Shown here: in pieces, positions 11,275-22,541 of the stretch
Layout of the letters: each line of letters starts with the position of its first letter
Numbering within the stretch: position 1 is the stretch's first letter
NCBI GenBank assembly: GCA_020310875.1
Contig: CM035413.1
Coordinates: forward strand, 186,807,855 to 186,871,854
Source of the DNA: Ceratopteris richardii
Taxonomy: Eukaryota; Streptophyta; Polypodiopsida; Polypodiales; Pteridaceae
DNA: 64,000 nt
Reading direction: 5' to 3'
The notes under the pieces: model-generated
The model's input: the letters and a program-made list of their open reading frames with translations, nothing else
What the model was told of the DNA's origin: nothing
Databases searched by the model: none
Made by a program: the position numbers and the translations under genes

Positions 11275-12333
11275 TGTTAGGAAAGATGGATGGATGATCC
11301 AAGAGATTGAGTAGGTACTGCTAAAACCTGCTTTGTACTAGCCTTCTTTAGCTTCAGAATTGATTAGTAGACTCCCTTAGCTTTCCAATGACACCAAGAA
11401 ATGGCCTATGTCGTTTGGAAATGAAGTGTGTAATGATTGAATCAAAACAGATAACTTTGGAAGTCACAAAGTCAAGAAAACTTTTTATTTTGGTCTTGAC
11501 ACCTGCTCAATGTTTTGCTCAGTGTGACCAGCACAATAGCAATTGATAAAATTCCTTCTAGGGGTATTCAATTAGCTAAGTAAGCTACCATTTTCAAGTG
11601 GAATGATGTAAAATAATGAACTATGCTAAGAGAAATTAATTTAGCAAGATTTGGTATACCCCCGACTTTTTAGGACTGTAGTAGAGATAAACGAGTGAGC
11701 ACCTCGATGATGATTTCTCTGAATTGGCTGAATGAAATCACTTAAAACTTTATCAGCATGTAGATTCGTTTGCGCTGAATCCAACAAGCTTTGAATCACT
11801 GAATTTGGTCGAGTATTGACTGAGATATGCCCTTGACAAGTTGACAGACATTTGAGTAGACTAGCAGAGAACACAAAGATGAATGATGTAAATGTATCTA
11901 TTGATTAACACTTGTGTACAATCCCATCGGCATGGATATCATTGCCAAATGGTGTAGAGAGGTGTAGGCTATGGTATAGTCCTTACACACACTCAAACTC
12001 TGTAGAGTAAGCCTCGGGAAATGAAGAGATGTACCCGCGACTTTTCCAAGTACATTTTATAGGATATGTGCAAAAGTTTGAATTCAAATTCAAATTTTGG
12101 CTTCCTATGATCAAGGTCCTAAAAGCTTGGAGATATTCTCTCAATCAAATAAGCTACTTTTTCCACAACTCACTTTGGTAGGTGATTACAAAAGATTCCA
12201 AGTCATTTTGACTTTTACAAATGAGGTAAAGTGGTAAGTAATCACTAGCATATGTTCCTATGGTTCTTTATGTATGTAGAGTCTTCATGATAACTTCCAA
12301 GCCAAATGTGTAGGCTTGTGATTTACACCAACA
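11275..12333 (-). repeat. Copia array LTR shared by copies B and C
   Basis: Full 1059-bp LTR with TGTTAG...CCAACA plus-strand ends. In element sense it is the 3' LTR of copy C and the 5' LTR of copy B. TATA-like TATAAAAT at plus-strand 12054-12061. No target duplication separates it from either internal region. Confidence 0.9.
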
Positions 12334-12348
12334 ACTCCCCCTCAAGCC
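12334..12348 (-). promoter_or_regulatory. Polypurine tract of copia copy C
   Basis: Element-sense GGCTTGAGGGGGAGT adjoining the LTR, the same as in copy A. Confidence 0.8.
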
Positions 12349-12392
12349 AAACATTTTGGCTTAAGTCTTCATCTTCAATCTTCAAGTACATC

Positions 12393-12641
12393 CTACAATC
12401 CAATCATAGATTTGAACCTGCAAAGTTTGGTCCCATCCAAAGCTTTAGTCAGCAAATCTGCACATTGCATGTTGGTTGACACATAGGTCAGCTGAATGTA
12501 CTTGCTTAGCAACTTCTCCCTCACATAATGATAATGAACTTCTATGTGTTTGGTCCTGGCATGATAGATAGGATAAGCTGCAAGGTGAAGAGAACTTGTA
12601 TTATCTCCAAAGATAATTGGAGGCCTAGTATATAAGCCCAA
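12393..12641 (-). pseudogene. Copia copy C: RNase H C-terminus
   Basis: 82 aa with IIFGDNTSSLHLA, RTKHIEVHYHYVRE and ADLLTKAL, the last third of copia RNase H. Separated from the rest of pol by a Glu-to-stop change next to 12641. Confidence 0.85.
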
Positions 12642-14180
12642 TTATGAATACAAAAGCTTAATCCAAATTGCTTCTTGAGTGGCATTAGCTAGCCCTCTAT
12701 ACTCTGCTTCTGTAGAAGACAATGCAACATATTGCTTCTTTGCAGACCATGAAATTGGTTTGTCACCTGCAAAAGAAATGTATCCAAAAGTGCTTCTCCT
12801 ATCATCCTTGCATCCTGCCCAATCTGCATCTGAATAAACTTTTATATCAATATCTGAAGTGTAAGGAAAGTACAAACCATGGTTATGTGTACCCTTGAGA
12901 TACTTCAAGATTCTTTTGGTAGCCTCTAAGTGAGGTATCCTTGGCTTGTGCATAAATTGACTTAGCACACTAACTCCATATGCAATATCAATTCTTGTAA
13001 GAGTAGCATAGTTCAAGCTACCTACCATACTTTGATAACTTGTAATGTCTTGGACTTCATCACCTTCATGGGCACTTAGCTTTAGGTTCACCTCCATTGG
13101 AGTACTAGCTGCTTTAGCATCCTGCAAGTGAAATTTCTTCAACATGTCCTTCACATACTTCTTCTGAGTAATGTATATTCTTGAATCAGTGTAAACTAAT
13201 TCAAGTCCCAAAAAATACTTCAATAGCCCAAGATCATTGATCTTGAACTCCTTCATCATTTGGCTTTTGATGCTTCTGATTCCATTGACATCATTACCTG
13301 TAATGATGACGACAAAACCTTGGTCTTGGAGGTATGTAGTTAGCCTGTAATTCCATGCCCTAGGTGCCTGCTTCAATCCATATAAAGCCTTCTTTAATTT
13401 GCAAACATAAGTTACCTTCTTAGGGTCTTCATAGCCAGGACGTTGTGACATATAAACCTCTTCTGAGATCCATCCATTCAAGAAAGCATTCTTGACATCC
13501 AATTGGTACATGTTCCAATTTGTTGATGCAGCCACACTCACCAACACTCTGATTGTTGGCATCTTGGCCACAGGAGAAAATGTTTCTTCATAGTCAATGC
13601 CTTGGGTTTGTGCAAAAACCTTGGCTACTAATCTGGCCTTGTACCTGTTAATTGTGCCATCATAATTTCTTTTCAATTTATAGATCCATCTGGATCCTAT
13701 TACCTTCATGGAGTCCTTCTTGGGTACTAACTCCCATGTATCACTCTCCTTGAGTGCTTCAATATCCTCATCCATAGCTTCCTTCCATTCTAATTTTGTG
13801 ATTGCTTCTTCATATGATCCTGGTTCTTCATTTAGCAAATCCTTTGCAAGATAAATTGAATGTTTAGTAACAAGAGATGTATCATACCCATATCTGATAG
13901 GTTTTTTGCTTTCTCTTTGAGACCTTCTGATTGATTGAGTTGAAGATTCTGGTATGTCCTCAAGCTTCTTCATCTTCATTTTGCCTTTGGACTTCCATGC
14001 CTTGAACTCTTCAAGGTTGATTGTATCTTCATCATGTGAACTTGAGTCTTCTTTCTGAGTTGGTTCCTCCTTTTTAAGTTTTGGAAATTCTTCTTCCAAA
14101 TCATAGGGTAGTTTCACCTTCCTGCATTCATTCTCATACCAAGAATCATTCTCATCAAAGATCACATCTCTGCTTACCAT
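12642..14180 (-). pseudogene. Copia copy C: RT lacking YVDD, plus RNase H
   Basis: 512-aa open frame with RT ([33 protein letters not shown]) and RNase H ([23 protein letters not shown]). Aligned with copies A and B, the stretch from after GFV to before IITG is missing: a net 78-bp in-frame deletion near 13307 that removes 26 residues including the catalytic YVDD. The frame stays open but the polymerase cannot be active. Upstream, an extra T near 14252 shifts frame toward the integrase. Confidence 0.88.
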
Positions 14181-14372
14181 AAATCCCTTATTGGTAGGGT
14201 TATAAAACCTGTAACCTTTTTTATTTAAATCATATCCAATGAAAATGCATTTTTTCAGCCTTTGGATCTAGCTTTCCTCTTACCTGTGAAGGTATGTGTA
14301 CATATGCTACACATCCAAAAATTTTGCAGTGATCCAATGATGGTCTCTTACCATGCCATGCTTCATATGGTG

Positions 14373-15341
14373 TCATACCATCAAGTGACTAGCTGTCTCA
14401 ACAATTAACCTATTTCTTCTTTCAGCTACCCCATTCTGTTCAGGAGAGTACCTTGTGGTTATTTCCCTTTTGATGCCTCTGTCCTCCAAGAAGTCCTCAA
14501 ATTCATTGGAGAAGTACTCACCTCCACCATCTGACCTTAGTTTCTTCAAATTCCTTCCTGTCTGATTTTCAACTAATGCAAGATATTTCTTAAAACAATT
14601 AAATACCTCATCCTTGTGCTTCATAAAGTATAATACAGTCCATCTGCTATAGTCATCAATAAAAGACACATAGTACCTTGAACCTGAGACTGAGGGGTCT
14701 TTGCTAGGTCCCCATACATCTGTGTGTACAAGCTCTAGATAGTCTTCATGCATATATCCTTTCTTGGAGAAGGGTAACCTGTGAGACTTACCAAATTGAC
14801 AAGCACCACACTTGTAAATCATATGTTGCTTGGATGCATTAGGTATCCCTAGCACACATTGGTCCCTGCACATTTGCTTCAAGGTCCTTTCTCCTATGTG
14901 CCCTAATCTCTTGTGCCAAATCTCAAGCTCTGAAAGTGTTTGATCTTTATAACTGTATAATGCAATGTTCTTTGTATCTTCCAACTCAAAAGTGAAAAGT
15001 CTACCTGATTTTTCTCCTTTAGCTATCCTTTTGAATCCATGTCTTGGGTCCTCCACAAATGCTCCATACTGATTGAATCTGACCTGCAACCCTTTCTCTA
15101 CAATCTGACCAACACTCATTAAGTTTTTTGTAATTGTAGGTACATAAAGTACTCCGCTCAACAAATTCTGATTGCCATCACAAGTTTTCACATTTCCAAC
15201 TTTAACTACAGAATGCTTTGTTATCATCACCTGTTTGGACTTGGTGTTTACCTTTTGGTTCCTCAAGATCAGAGAGTAGTGCAACATTACCAGCCACATG
15301 ATTTGAACACCCTGAATCAATATAAAATAAGTGATCATCAT
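14373..15341 (-). pseudogene. Copia copy C: pre-integrase and integrase core
   Basis: 322-aa frame whose first 40 residues are out of frame with protease; from VVKVGNVKTCDG on it matches copies A and [53 protein letters not shown]. It ends at the same 91-bp deletion as copy B (junction 14389/14390). An inserted T near 15222 separates it from the protease. Confidence 0.88.
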
Positions 15342-15609
15342 TTGTACCTGACTTTGAAGTCATATTCATGATCAAGAGAGAGTCATCCTGCTTCTCTGTG
15401 TAGTTGTTGTAGTCCTTTCTGTTTCTGAATCCTCCTTGGTAGTTGCCATTGTAATTGTTGTTGTAGTTGTTGTTATAATTGTTGTTGTGGCCTTGGTGAT
15501 GGTTGAACCTTCCTCTAGACTGAGAGTATCCACCTCTTTGGTAGCCTCTTCCTCTCTGATTTTTTGTAATTCCTGTAACACTCATCTGTGGTGTGGTTTG
15601 ACAAACCAC
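15202..15609 (-). pseudogene. Copia copy C: gag tail and protease with intact DSG
   Basis: 135 aa: end of gag with the Asn/Tyr tract, then FYIDSGCSNHVAGN, the only copy of the three that keeps the active-site DSG. A one-base insertion near 15222 ends the frame soon after. A run-length change near 15560 separates it from the zinc-knuckle frame at 15515-15733. Confidence 0.85.
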
Positions 15610-15733
15610 AAATGTTACATGGTGATGAGTTATAGGGTCTGCCCCTACCTTGCTTACCTCCTCTGCCCCTACGTCTTGAAGATCTACCTCTCCCTACATA
15701 ATTGGCTTGGGACGTAGAGCATTCATCTTCCAC
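15515..15733 (-). pseudogene. Copia copy C: gag zinc-knuckle segment
   Basis: 72 aa holding the basic RGRGGKQGRGRP region and CNICGLSNHTTDEC knuckle. Flanked by frameshifts on both sides: an extra T in a T run near 15560 and the 4-nt loss near 15827 upstream. Confidence 0.8.
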
Positions 15734-16080
15734 CTTCTTAATCTTTCCTTTATCCTTGGATTTCTTATCAGTGTATAGGGTAGAAGAGTTGTTACCTTTG
15801 GTAGTATCTCCACTCTTGGTAAGCTTTCATGTGTGAATAGTTGACCCATGAGAGTTGTAAGATCTAGAGTGTGCATGTCCATGTAGAGATCCATTGCAGT
15901 GGTGAAGCTTTCCCACTTGTCATCAGCCTTGATTCCATTAATTACCTGCCTTATAATTTTTTCTTCTTCAATTTCTTCTCCTGTGCTTGCTAACTGATCT
16001 GCAACATCTTTGATCTTGGTCACAAATTCTGAAACAAATTGCTTAGGTTGCTTCCTTAGTGTTGTGAATTCAATCCACAA
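15694..16080 (-). pseudogene. Copia copy C: gag middle segment
   Basis: 128 aa covering the second half of the gag fold (FTTAMDLYMDMHT, LMGQLFTHE). The upstream end is the same CAG-to-TAG codon seen in copy B. A 4-nt deletion near 15827 shifts the frame before the knuckle. Confidence 0.85.
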
Positions 16081-16119
16081 CTAATTTTTCCTAGCCCTTG
16101 TATTAGAGGAAAAATATGA

Positions 16120-16419
16120 TTACAAGGTTTCCCAAGTCTCTTGGGAAGTCTTACAATTTCTGATATGAGGTAAAAGAAATTCAGATATGGAGTTGAGTAA
16201 ATAAGACCTTGCCAATGCATCCCTTGCACACCATGTGTTGAGTTTTTCTTGCTCCTCCTTGGTTGGCAAACCTCTTGCTTTGAATGAGGGCAATTCCTCA
16301 TCTCCTGAGATGTATCCATAGAGACTCATTCCTTGTAAGTAGGTCTTCATCCTTAGAGACCAAGCTTGATAGTTGTTCCTGTCCAATTTATCAATGAATG
16401 AAGGAAAACCATCTCCCAT
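16120..16419 (-). pseudogene. Copia copy C: gag N-terminus
   Basis: 99 aa from the MGDGFPSFIDKL start to a private Ser-to-TAA stop at 16120. The shared TAG follows about 40 nt later, so this copy has two stops in gag. Confidence 0.85.
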
Positions 16420-16430
16420 TTTACCTTATT

Positions 16431-16443
16431 TGCTTTGATACCA
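16431..16443 (-). promoter_or_regulatory. Primer binding site, copy C (one mismatch)
   Basis: Element-sense TGGTATCAAAGCA, one substitution from the initiator-Met site of copies A and B; one base from the LTR. Confidence 0.8.
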
Positions 16444-16444
16444 C

Positions 16445-17503
16445 TGTTAGGAAAGATGGATGGATGATCCAAGAGATTGAGTAGGTACTGCTAAAGCCTG
16501 CTTTGTACCAGCCCTCTTTAGCTTCAGACTTGATTAGTAGACTCCCTTAGCTTTCCAATGACACCAAGAAATGGCCTATGTCCTTTGGAAATGAAGTGTG
16601 TAATGATTGAATCAAAAAAGATAACTTTGGAAGTCACAAAGTCAAGAAAACTTTCTATTGTGGTCTTGACACCTGCTCAATGTTTTGCTCAGTGTGACCA
16701 GCACAGTAGAAATTGATAAAATTCCTTCTAGGGGTATTCAATTAGCTTAGTAAGCTACCATTTTCAAGTGGAATGATGTAAAATAATGAACTATGCTAAG
16801 AGAAATTAATTTAGCAAGATTTGGTATACCCTCGACTTTTTAGGACTGTAGAAGCGATAGACCAGTGAGCACCGCGATGACGATTTCTCTTGATTGGCTG
16901 AATGAAATCACTTCAAACTTTTCCAGCATGTAGATGACATTGATCTGAATCCAACAAGTTTTGAATCACTCAATTTGGTGGAGCATTGACTGAGATATGC
17001 CCTTGACAAGTTGACAGACTTTGGAGTAGACTAGCAGAGAACACAAAGATGAATGATGTAAATGTATCTATTGATTAACACTTGTGTACAATCCCATTGG
17101 CATGGATATCATTGCCAAATGGTGTAGAGAGGTGTAGGCTATGGTATAGTCCTTACACACACTCAAACTCTGTAGAGTAAGCCTCGGGAAATGAAGAGAT
17201 GTACCCGCGACTTTTCCAAGTACATTTTATAGGATATGTGCAAAAATTTGAATTCAAATTCAAATTTTGGCTTCCTATGATCAAGGTCCTAAAAGCTTGG
17301 AGATATTCTCTCAATCAAATAAGCTACTTTTTCCACGACTCACTTTAGTAGGTGATTACAAAAGATTCCAAGTCATTTTGACTTTTACAAATGAGGTAAA
17401 GTGGTAAGTAATCACTAGCATATGTTCCTATGGTTCTTTATGTATGTAGAGTCTTCATGATAACTTCCAAGCCAAATGTGTAGGCTTGTGATTTACACCA
17501 ATA
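16445..17503 (-). repeat. Copia array outer 5' LTR
   Basis: 1059 bp. Its outer end reads CCAATA where the others read CCAACA, a one-base change in the terminal dinucleotide. TATAAAAT at plus-strand 17224-17231. It is followed by the right target duplication. Confidence 0.88.
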
Positions 17504-17508
17504 GTGAG
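17504..17508. repeat. Right target-site duplication of the copia array (GTGAG)
   Basis: Pairs with GTGAC at 1599-1603. This copy keeps the LINE reading frame, so GTGAG is probably the original target sequence. Confidence 0.7.
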
Positions 17509-17572
17509 TACTCTTCTGATCTTCACATCTTCATTCTCACTTCACTTTCTTATGCTTACAAGCATATCATTA
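17504..17572 (+). pseudogene. LINE1a part 2
   Basis: About 23 codons continuing the frame interrupted at 1603. The plus-strand translation has DLHIFILTSLSYAYKHII, which lines up with DWHLMNIDSLSVACKQIL of LINE3, and the number of codons across the copia insertion is exactly right. After about 17572 similarity stops, where a second insertion begins. Confidence 0.75.
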
Positions 17573-17792
17573 TGCAACATAAAGGATTTGTGGCTGCTCA
17601 CCATGGTATTGCAATAAGTGTAAGCAATTTGGGCTTCAAGAGGTGGCTAGGTGTCACATAATCCTAGCAAGAAATGGTTGAACCATACCTTAAGAGAGCA
17701 GATTAGGAAGAAGTCCTCATCCATGGATTTTGGGGCTAGTGCTTAGCCCATCATACTCCTAGCTAGGAGGTTGTGAGTTTAATTCCTCACAT

Positions 17793-17805
17793 TGGTATGA
17801 GAGCC
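17793..17805 (+). promoter_or_regulatory. Primer-binding-site-like sequence
   Basis: TGGTATGAGAGCC differs by one base from the initiator-Met primer site TGGTATCAGAGCC. No LTR end is obvious beside it, so this is tentative. Confidence 0.3.
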
Positions 17806-18057
17806 TAGTTGAGGAACTTGGGCTATTTGGAGGTAAGCGGCTCATTTGGTGCGCACTTGGAAAATGTTCTTGTCCTTGGTGAGTGTGAAACTGGCCTTAG
17901 ATGAAGCCATGGGCATTTGGGTAGCCATAATGTAATAAAGTAAATCTATGATCTAAGGGTTTGTCCGGTTCAGACATATCTAAGATCGGACACCGTTTGG
18001 TCACTCATGTATGGCCAAAATCTTGAGACTCGACTTAAGCACAACCTCAGCTACTCT

Positions 18058-18431
18058 CTTAAACAAGTGATCCATTTAGCCTAGTGGTTAAGTCTCAAGG
18101 TTGTGAAGGGTGAGGTATTGGGTTCAACCCCCATGGGGGAGCATGGGGAGAGAGTTTTGAACAAAGAGCTCTAGAGCCTTCTAACTCAAGTTAACATGAG
18201 TCCAGTGAGACTTAACTCAAGTGCTGAGTACATCAACCACTAGTGGACTCTAGTGGAAGGCACTAAAGCAATGGACAAGATCACTCCAACCACTAGTAGA
18301 CTCTAGTGGAAGGTATTAAAGGAGCGAAGGAGATTGCACATGCACTTGAGGAGTCTACTTACATTTGTGGTCCTTGTTGATTCAAGCAGCTATCTATATA
18401 GGCATAAGGTTGGGAGGAGAGTCATCTCTCT
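18058..18431 (+). repeat. Left inverted arm with tRNA-like pol III boxes
   Basis: Begins CTTAAACAAGTGATCCA. A tRNA-like head follows, with TAGCCTAGTGG (18077-18087, A box) and GGGTTCAACCC (18120-18130, B box); spacing is tRNA-like. Further on is an internal repeat around CCACTAGTGGACTCTAGTGG (two copies). The same sequence, diverged, occurs inverted at 22167-22534. This looks like a tRNA-derived SINE of about 370 bp; tail not seen. Confidence 0.6.
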
Positions 18432-21400
18432 AACACGTGGTGGTCGTAATTCTTAGTTTCTTGCATGAGAAATGGTAACTTAAAGTCCAATGGTTGATAT
18501 CACTTGGAGGTGTATAAATTTGGTTGAGATTCTTAGTTTTAGAATCTTAAAAGCATTTCAATATGCTTGACTTGAGTTAATGGAAAGATCTCTAAAAACC
18601 CTGAGGGTAAGCGAAGATGTTTTCAATAGTACTAGAGACCTTAACGATAAAGGCTAAAGTCTTTATTATTGTCGCAAGGTCAATCAAACTTGATTTAGTT
18701 TGGAAAATGTTTTTCCAAGAACTTGCGATTGGAACTACTTTGATGTTTGTCCAAGCATTTGCAATCAAATTTCTTTTATGAATTTTCACTCAAGTTCCAT
18801 TTATTCAATGGAAACTTTGAAGGGAGTAAGTTGTTCCAAGTCTGAATAGAGTAGATATTCCAAGTATGTAACTTTGCAAACGTGATGACGGTAATTAAGT
18901 TGTGGAAGGTATAACATAAAATTTTAGTTATCCTTAAAGGGATTTCTTAGAGATTAAATCCAAAAGCATTAGCAGATGCTTAGACTTAAGCAGTATAGAG
19001 ATTGTTGAAAAAATCCTTGAGGTAGCTACTTAAAGCTTTAGTTAGAAAGGAATTTAAAGACAAGAAGTAAAAAACTATTTTCACTATGAATTGGTCAAGA
19101 ATAAACCAATTGGACTTGAAATTGTGAAAATTCAAGTACTTAGAATTATAACTGGGTTTCATTTGAATAGATATTCTATAAAGTGGTTTTCAAGTTCCCA
19201 AAGGAAAGCACAAGATCATGAAACGATCATGTGAAGGAATCAAAACCTAGAATATCAACTTAGAGGTAATGCCTAAAATTTCAAAATTCTTTTGAAGTGA
19301 AACGTTACTCTATCAAGATATGTTTAGACTTTAGGATAAGTATCACCCACACATTAATGTAAACATAAAGTAGGGTGTTATGGGACACCAGATTTTATAC
19401 TCAGATTGATATAGGAAAGATGGTATGGGACATCGGACCATGGGATGATAATTATCTTTTAGTCCACGAATGGATTTTGAAGTTAGATTTGAAATCTTCA
19501 AGGGAATTAAAACTTCCAAGAGAAGTTTAAATTCAAGGAGGATAATATAAGGATCTCAAGATACTTCGAGATCAAGGAAGCAAAAGATATGAAGTTGGTA
19601 GCTTTGAAGAACTTCTTTTTCAAATAAAGAATCGTTCATATTTGAATTATGAAACACTTCAAGCTTAAGTGTTTTGGATTAGAAATATTTGCTATATTTA
19701 TAAAGAAGGACTTTGACATTCAAAAGATCTTTTCAATTAAGGAATGGACTGACTAAGTTAAGCACTAAGTTCCTATTGTAACTCGAAAAATTCAATCTTT
19801 TGACTCAAAAGTAATGCACAAGAATTGCCTTCCTAGCACTAGTCATAAAAGATTGAATATAAGCATGAATTCAGTCTCAAGTGAAGTATTATTTGAGTAA
19901 AACCACATCAATAGAACCTCAAGGGGTCAACACACTGATGTTGGATACCACACTAGTATCTTATGGTTGGATGATGTTTAGATTTACTCTATGAATCTTT
20001 CTGAGAATCGAGTTCCTTTCTCTTAAAGATAGAAAAAAAAATGCTTCAATACCTTGTTGAAACACATCATTAAGAAGTTAAAGTCTTGGGTCATCAAGTA
20101 TTTGACTCATAGCAAGTTTATATATTAGAACATTAGAGGAAAAAATGAACCCTATATGGGCCTTTTAGATTAAGGAGTGATTAGGAATGGACTAATGAGA
20201 GGAGGGTGGTGGACATAGTTTAGTCCCTTAATCACATAGGCTAGGCATAGGCTTCCCTTGTTTTTCTATGGTCAAAAAGGAAAAAACCGCCTAGATCTAG
20301 TGGTTTTAGTTATGTGACTAGTTTTGGAAGGCTTAAAATTTAATTACAACCCTTGGATTGGCTTGAGGATGCAAAGATGATGGTTGATTTGCAAAAGTCA
20401 AAGCAACATTGAACAAAAGCCCTTGGATCTGTAAACTTATCAAAGGCTTAGATCATTTCCTTCCTAAAAAATGCACCATCACTCAGTGACCATTTGATTA
20501 GATTTCATCGGATGCTGTATAACAAAAATATTTGATCTTAGGTGCCTTTACACATCAACCATCAGATATGGTCACCATCCAATGGTTGAAGGTCACATTT
20601 TGAAGTGAATGGTGCCTTTTTATGTGGTCCATTTGATCAAGGCATTCATTCGATTGCTCTAAATGATTGCACCTTATTTCTCATCCCCATTCACAAAGAA
20701 CCATTGAATCTCCCACGATCTGACCATCTAAAGTATTGAAAAGACTCATCAAAAGCTAATTCGAAGTCTTGCTCAGCCCCATTCATGGCCGCTCGTATAA
20801 TCCTTCAAGATCTAATGGTGGAGAATGATGTAGAGAGTGTGAGAACTTAGGCCCACTCCTATGCAAAAAGATCACCTTCTCTCTCCAAATATCCACGGAT
20901 TTCAAACTCGACCGTCAATCTAGAAAATCCGATGATTGTAAATTCTCACACATGAGAATTCAAGTAGAAAGCTTCATCAAATATTGTTTTATTGCACAAA
21001 ACAAATAGTGGTTTTTTATGCCTACTTAAGCTCATGTATTAAGCTCTTTAATCCCTAAAAATTAGGAATCCTTACAAGGTACATGGAGAATCCATTTTTT
21101 CCCCTAATGAGTTTGAAATGGTTATATAGAGTTTTAGTTCTTTCCTTCTACTTTCCAAATATTTTTGAATTGACTCAGATATGGTATCTGCTTTCTTATG
21201 CAAAAGTCCAGGGTTAGCCAATTGGAACTAGATAACTATATTAAACATCCTAGATAGATGTTTTGTACAAGAGCTTATTCAATCTTCAAAAGATGACAAG
21301 TCCAAGATTGACTTATTCATTTGGGTTTGCTTCCAATTACTAGCATAACTCTCATGACTTTCTAGAGTTTAGTACACTCTAGAACAATGAAGTTAAGAAT

Positions 21401-22090
21401 TGCTCATAAGATTGACAATTCCCAAGAACTTTTAGCTAAAGTCTTTGAGAAAAGTGTCGTAAGCTGAACGATTTTCATTTTGAATTTGATGTGGTCAAGA
21501 TATAGTAAGGTTGAACCAAAGTAAATGGAAAACTTTCTCCTATAATTTGCATAGGATATTCAAGCCCATTATGACAAAGTAGTCCTCCAGATGGGTGAAA
21601 AAATCAAGTAATTTTTGGTTGGGAGTAAACCATTGTACAAAAATCCAAGTTAGATGTTTCGGTCAACCAAACTTCAAGTTTCTCAAATCAAATTCATGTG
21701 AATCAAGATTTCTCAAATTCTTGTGAATCAAGATTTCTCAAATTCTTGCGAGTGCTAAGAATCCCACCTTAGTTACTAAGTGCATGCACTAGTCATGCCT
21801 AGAAATGGACTAGTAATTGGAATCCATCCATATCATATGTTTGTGCCTAGAATGCACATCGAGACATAATGAAGTGGCTACAGATGTTTTTAGATCCACC
21901 CTTATTTTTCATTCACTACTTTGTATTTTAACTAGTTCATCAAATTACAAAGCTAGATGGTGCTTTGAATCATTTGGGTAGGGATCCCACCACATAGATG
22001 AAACATGTTCTTCTAGATTTTAGAACATGAGGCTCGGGGGTTGCATATAGTTACTATATATAGCTTTATTTTTTAGGAAGAAAATCTTTC
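18432..22090. other. Non-coding interior of the inverted-arm element
   Basis: About 3.7 kb with frequent stops in all frames. I find no gag, pol, transposase or RNA gene motif. Confidence 0.5.
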
Positions 22091-22134
22091 CCAAGGGGGG
22101 AGAATGTAATAAAGTAAGTCTATGATCTAAGGGT
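22091..22134 (+). promoter_or_regulatory. Polypurine-like tract and 30-bp direct repeat
   Basis: AAGGGGGGAGAA directly precedes TGTAATAAAGTAAGTCTATG, and the latter recurs with one mismatch at 17931-17960. A purine tract abutting a repeat that starts TG is typical of the left edge of a 3' LTR. The two repeats diverge after 30 bp, which weakens the LTR reading. Confidence 0.4.
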
Positions 22135-22166
22135 CCAGCTGATTTGGAGGCATTATGATGATGTAC

Positions 22167-22534
22167 AGAGAGATGAGTCTCTTTTTCCTCCCAACCACAT
22201 GCCACTGTATAGAGCTGCTTTAATCAATGAGGATCACAAATGTAACTAGAGTCCACAAGTGCATGTGAAATCTCCACCATTCCTTTAATATCTTGCACTA
22301 GACTCCACTAGTGCTTGAAGGGATCTCAACCACTGCTTTAGTATCTTCCACTAGAGTCCACTAGTGGTTGGTGTACTCACCACTCAAGTTAAGTCTCTCT
22401 AAACTCAAGTTAACTCATGTTAACTTGAGTGAGAAGGATCTTATCTCCCCATGCTCCCCATGTGGGTTGAATCCAAGAACTCCTCTTTCACAACCTTGAG
22501 ACTTAACCACTACTGAGTGGATCACTTCTTTAAG
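22167..22534 (-). repeat. Right inverted arm (SINE-like)
   Basis: Reverse complement of the left arm with substitutions and small gaps. On the minus strand it starts CTTAAAGAAGTGATCCA and has recognisable A-box and B-box regions (GGATTCAACCC). Both arms point outward-to-inward. Confidence 0.6.
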
Positions 22535-22541
22535 AAAGCAC

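Larger units (their letters stand above)
1604..17503 (-). mobile_element. Ty1/copia tandem array: four LTRs, three internal regions
   Basis: On the minus strand the order is LTR (17503-16445), internal C, LTR (12333-11275), internal B, truncated LTR (7428-6956), internal A, LTR (2662-1604). The three complete LTRs are all 1059 bp. Internal regions share the initiator-Met primer site, gag, protease, integrase, RT and RNase H in copia order. The outer ends carry a near-perfect 5-bp duplication, while the internal LTR junctions show none. This is what unequal recombination between LTRs of one inserted element would produce, rather than three insertions. All three internal regions are broken. Confidence 0.9.
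17580..22540. mobile_element. Non-coding insertion with long inverted arms
   Basis: About 5 kb separating LINE1a parts 2 and 3; roughly 30 LINE codons are unaccounted for, so the ends are approximate. It contains no recognisable protein domain. It holds a 370-bp inverted repeat pair (18058-18431 and 22167-22534), a 30-bp direct repeat (17931-17960 and 22105-22134), a purine tract before the second direct repeat, and a primer-site-like TGGTATGAGAGCC at 17793-17805. It could be a decayed non-autonomous LTR element with two inverted SINE copies, or a foldback element. I cannot decide which. Confidence 0.55.

Noticed and set aside
1604-17503. Array as an assembly duplication
   Set aside because: The copies differ by many substitutions, indels and private stops, so they are not one sequence assembled three times.
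17476-17661. 61-codon plus-strand frame as an independent small gene
   Set aside because: Part of it is LINE1a ORF2; the rest is the edge of the next insertion.
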